The position numbers and the translations under genes were made by a program. Below the pieces are notes generated by a model, which saw only the letters and a program-made list of their open reading frames with translations, was not told where the DNA came from and searched no databases. From the NCBI GenBank assembly GCA_016714365.1, contig JADJNH010000005.1, positions 1,464,501-1,528,500 of the forward strand: DNA of 64,000 bases, written 5' to 3'. This DNA comes from Candidatus Vicinibacter affinis (lineage in GTDB: Bacteria > Bacteroidota > Bacteroidia > Chitinophagales > Saprospiraceae). Shown one piece after another: positions 61,847 through 64,000 of this stretch (its first letter is position 1; each line of letters opens with the position of its first letter).

Positions 61847-62566
61847 ATGGAAGTTCAAAACATAAAAAAGCTCTTATTGAAATTGGATCAAATAATCAAT
61901 CTTTATGAGGGAAATGATGCGCTCAGTCAGTCTGAAAAGGAGTTGATGTTAGATTACCTTCGAAGGATTTATTCCCAGGTGCTAAAGGTCAAAACAGAAG
62001 AGGAGTCAGATGTCATCGGCGCGGCTGAATTTGAAAAAATGCTTGGAAACAAAATTCAAGCTCCTGGTCCATCAGCTACTCCAAAGGAACTGGCAAAAGA
62101 AGTTCTGGCAGAGGAAATAAAGCCTCTGGATAGCCCATCAAAGACTTTAGATCAAACTCCCCATACAGTGGAGATAAATTTGCCAGAAGCCAGTCATTCC
62201 CCAATAAGTAAAATTGAAACACCTCCTGCACAAAGTCCAAAGCCTGTATTGAAGGAGAATCAATATGAACAATTGTTTGATCATTTGAAAGTTTCAGCTC
62301 TTTCTGAAAAGTTGGAGTTAGTGCCCATTAAGGATATTCGTTCGGGAATGGGATTAAATGAGCGAATTTTAGCTCAGAACGAACTTTTTTGCGGAGACAA
62401 GAATGCTTTTGATCAGACATTAAATGATCTAAACATCTGTGGAAGTTTTGAGGAAGCTCGCAGACTTTTATGCGAAAAGGTAATTCCCGTTTATCATTGG
62501 GATAAACCGGATAAAGAAAAATTTGTTGATTCATTTATTAAATTGGTGCAGAGAAGGTATTTATGA
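61847..62566 (+). CDS. Conserved hypothetical protein coupled to rhomboid
   Basis: 239 residues. An N-terminal helical part (1-60), a Pro/Thr/Ser-rich linker (about 80-150), and a C-terminal helical module (about 165-239) with the pattern GLNERILAQNELFCGDKNAFDQTLNDLN and RRYL at the end. That module resembles a Bacteroidota-specific conserved domain I have seen in hypothetical proteins, without known function. No signal or membrane segment. The stop overlaps the rhomboid start by 4 bp (ATGA), so the two are translated together. A small hairpin (CTAAC-ACAC-GTTAG, 61815-61828) is in its leader. Confidence 0.7.
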   Translation: MEVQNIKKLLLKLDQIINLYEGNDALSQSEKELMLDYLRRIYSQVLKVKTEEESDVIGAAEFEKMLGNKIQAPGPSATPKELAKEVLAEEIKPLDSPSKTLDQTPHTVEINLPEASHSPISKIETPPAQSPKPVLKENQYEQLFDHLKVSALSEKLELVPIKDIRSGMGLNERILAQNELFCGDKNAFDQTLNDLNICGSFEEARRLLCEKVIPVYHWDKPDKEKFVDSFIKLVQRRYL

Positions 62567-63279
62567 CCGTAAATTATAATGTACAAAGAGGGCATTTTAT
62601 AAATAGTCTGTTAATTGCTTTTTGTATTTGTTTGTTTATATCCTTAATTCATTTATTCTTTGAATTAGTTCCGGCTGATAAATTTAGTTGGAGTATTTAT
62701 CCCAGGGACCCTTCACAGTGGTATGGTGTGTTTACAGGTCATTACATACATGCGAGTTGGAATCATTTACTCAGTAACCTTACTCCGTTGTTTGTGAGTC
62801 TTACCATGATATTCTTTTTTTACCGAAGTATCGGTTGGGCAGTATATTTTATGATCTGGATTATTACCGGATTTGCAGTGTTCATGTTTGCCAGAAGTAA
62901 TTCTCATCTTGGTGCCAGCGGGCTGGTTTATGGTTTGATTGCATTTGTATTTTTTTCTGGAATTTTCCGGAGAAACGCTAAGTCAATTGTTTTAATGATC
63001 ATAATGACAGTTATGTATGGGAGTTATACCGCTGGTTTTTTGCCCATTGATGAAAAGGTATCATTTGAAAGTCATATTTTTGGAGCATTGGCAGGACTTT
63101 GGACTGCTTTTGTATTTAGAGATTTTAGAGAACATGATGAGCGTGTTGAGAAGCCTTCTTGGAGTGAAGACGATCGTCCAAAAGAATATTTCTTTTCAAA
63201 AGACTTGTTTGATCGTACCATCCAACAACGAATGGAGGATGAAGAACAGCGTCAGAAAGAACAAGACTTAAATTTATAA
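62563..63279 (+). CDS. Rhomboid-family intramembrane serine protease
   Basis: 238 residues, six membrane helices. Active-site Ser119 in the GASG motif and His171 in HIFGALAG, with HxxxxN (HASWNHLLSN, about 63-72) in helix 2, so the catalytic residues are complete. Rhomboids cut membrane-spanning substrates. The C-terminal tail is charged and cytoplasmic (REHDERVEK, EDEEQRQKEQ). Substrate unknown. The upstream coupled gene may be its partner. Confidence 0.9.
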   Translation: MTVNYNVQRGHFINSLLIAFCICLFISLIHLFFELVPADKFSWSIYPRDPSQWYGVFTGHYIHASWNHLLSNLTPLFVSLTMIFFFYRSIGWAVYFMIWIITGFAVFMFARSNSHLGASGLVYGLIAFVFFSGIFRRNAKSIVLMIIMTVMYGSYTAGFLPIDEKVSFESHIFGALAGLWTAFVFRDFREHDERVEKPSWSEDDRPKEYFFSKDLFDRTIQQRMEDEEQRQKEQDLNL

Positions 63280-63290
63280 TTTTTTTTGAC

Positions 63291-64000
63291 CTAAAACCAA
63301 TTAAATTTCACCTGAGGGAATTTTAAGGCAAGTATTTTTTTTTCGATTTCTATTTTCTTCAATAATTCAATGTGAGATGGACTTTCCGGGTGTATAGGAC
63401 GGTGGCCAATTTGTAATTGTAAAGATTCAATTTCTGAGTTAATTGTCATGGTTTCATTTAATAAAAAACCATCCTCAAAATAATCCCAAATGTAATCAAA
63501 GGCTTCATCAGATGGATGCACTCTATCATTTTTTGTAAAGCGGTAATCCCTTAGATCATCCATAAATATTTCGTATGCAGGAAAATAATGTACATGCTGA
63601 TACATTTCTGTAAGACTGGCTATTGCCAGAATCAGGCTGGCTTTACTTCGGTTATTTTCAATGAATCCATCTCTTAGGTATCGGACAGGGCTTATGCTGA
63701 AGATAATTTTTATATTTGGCAGGGAATCCTTTAATTTTTCAATCGTTTTGCTCCATGTATCTACAATTTCCTGGGTTGTTGACATCGATTTAATAAATTC
63801 ATTCTGGGGTACTTTATGGCAGTTGGAAACGATGTCATTGTTTGATTTTAATCTGTAGAAATGTGCAGAACCAAAAGTAATGATCAGATAATTTGACTTA
63901 ATAAAAAATGTATGGGCTTGTGAAATGTATTCATTAATCTTGTTTATGCAAATATTAGCATCCGTATGAGAAAAATTACTGTGATGGTCAAAGGAGTGAT
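63291..64000 (-). CDS. GSCFA family protein, 5' end cut by window edge
   Basis: The frame stays open from the stop at 63291 to the window end, about 236 residues of the C-terminal part. LIITFGSAHFY and NCHKVP, then FSISPVRYLRDGFIENNRSKASL, fit the GSCFA family (about 310-320 residues), a group of SGNH-like, probably esterase-type proteins in Bacteroidota. RVHPSDEAFDYIWDYF carries a DxxH-type catalytic-like Asp/His. It is convergent to rhomboid. Confidence 0.85.
   Translation of the reverse strand, partial: HSFDHHSNFSHTDANICINKINEYISQAHTFFIKSNYLIITFGSAHFYRLKSNNDIVSNCHKVPQNEFIKSMSTTQEIVDTWSKTIEKLKDSLPNIKIIFSISPVRYLRDGFIENNRSKASLILAIASLTEMYQHVHYFPAYEIFMDDLRDYRFTKNDRVHPSDEAFDYIWDYFEDGFLLNETMTINSEIESLQLQIGHRPIHPESPSHIELLKKIEIEKKILALKFPQVKFNWF

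Overview
The window looks like chromosomal DNA of a member of the Bacteroidota, probably Saprospirales/Saprospiraceae. The base composition is AT-rich, several secreted proteins end in type IX secretion (T9SS) sorting domains, TAnnTTTG promoter boxes are frequent, and many genes have very short leaders without an obvious Shine-Dalgarno. The family assignment is inference from gene content. No tRNA, rRNA, CRISPR array, transposase or phage gene was seen.

Layout. 1-7.7 kb: a PAP2-type lipoprotein (cut by the window edge) and an outer-membrane barrel behind a leader hairpin, an SPFH protein, a TPR protein, a lipase-like lipoprotein, a small lipoprotein and an O-antigen ligase/polymerase-like protein. 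7.9-11.7 kb: DUF1761, pyrH and the rplM-rpsI-rpsB-tsf operon. 12.2-17.9 kb: a two-component system whose kinase has a FixL-type heme PAS domain and whose regulator is a REC-CRP/FNR fusion, next to CBS, universal-stress, small conserved and NicO-like membrane proteins. 17.9-39.6 kb: a surface-polysaccharide region (two epimerases, asnB, two paralogous glycosyltransferases, a glycosyltransferase remnant, wecB, a flippase, YfhO, waaA, a UDP-xylose synthase-like enzyme, rfbB and a Wza-like exporter), with a T9SS protein and a barrel inside it. 39.7-52.6 kb: PadR/PspC, a DUF2064 glycosyltransferase, ExbB/ExbD, a FadN-like beta-oxidation enzyme, a choice-of-anchor V protein, PlsC, a Kir channel, an ECF-sigma operon, ribosomal L25, prs and a SET-domain protein. 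52.6-60.9 kb: one 2771-residue secreted repeat protein. 61-64 kb: tdk, a conserved unknown gene, a rhomboid protease and a GSCFA protein cut by the window edge.

The strongest candidate for an integrated and little-described system is the oxygen-sensor/stress cluster at 12.2-17.9 kb. Kinase residues His70 and Arg90 line up with the heme-ligand and oxygen-sensing residues of FixL, as recalled from the literature. The regulator keeps the Glu and Arg of a CRP/FNR recognition helix. Two FNR-like half-site pairs lie in this cluster, each centred exactly 35.5 nt upstream of a weak -7 box, one before the CBS gene and one before the universal-stress operon. Other points of interest are an alternating A-B-A-B-A repeat in the giant adhesin, a leader hairpin directly downstream of a very good promoter, and a decayed glycosyltransferase in an AT-rich patch of the polysaccharide locus.
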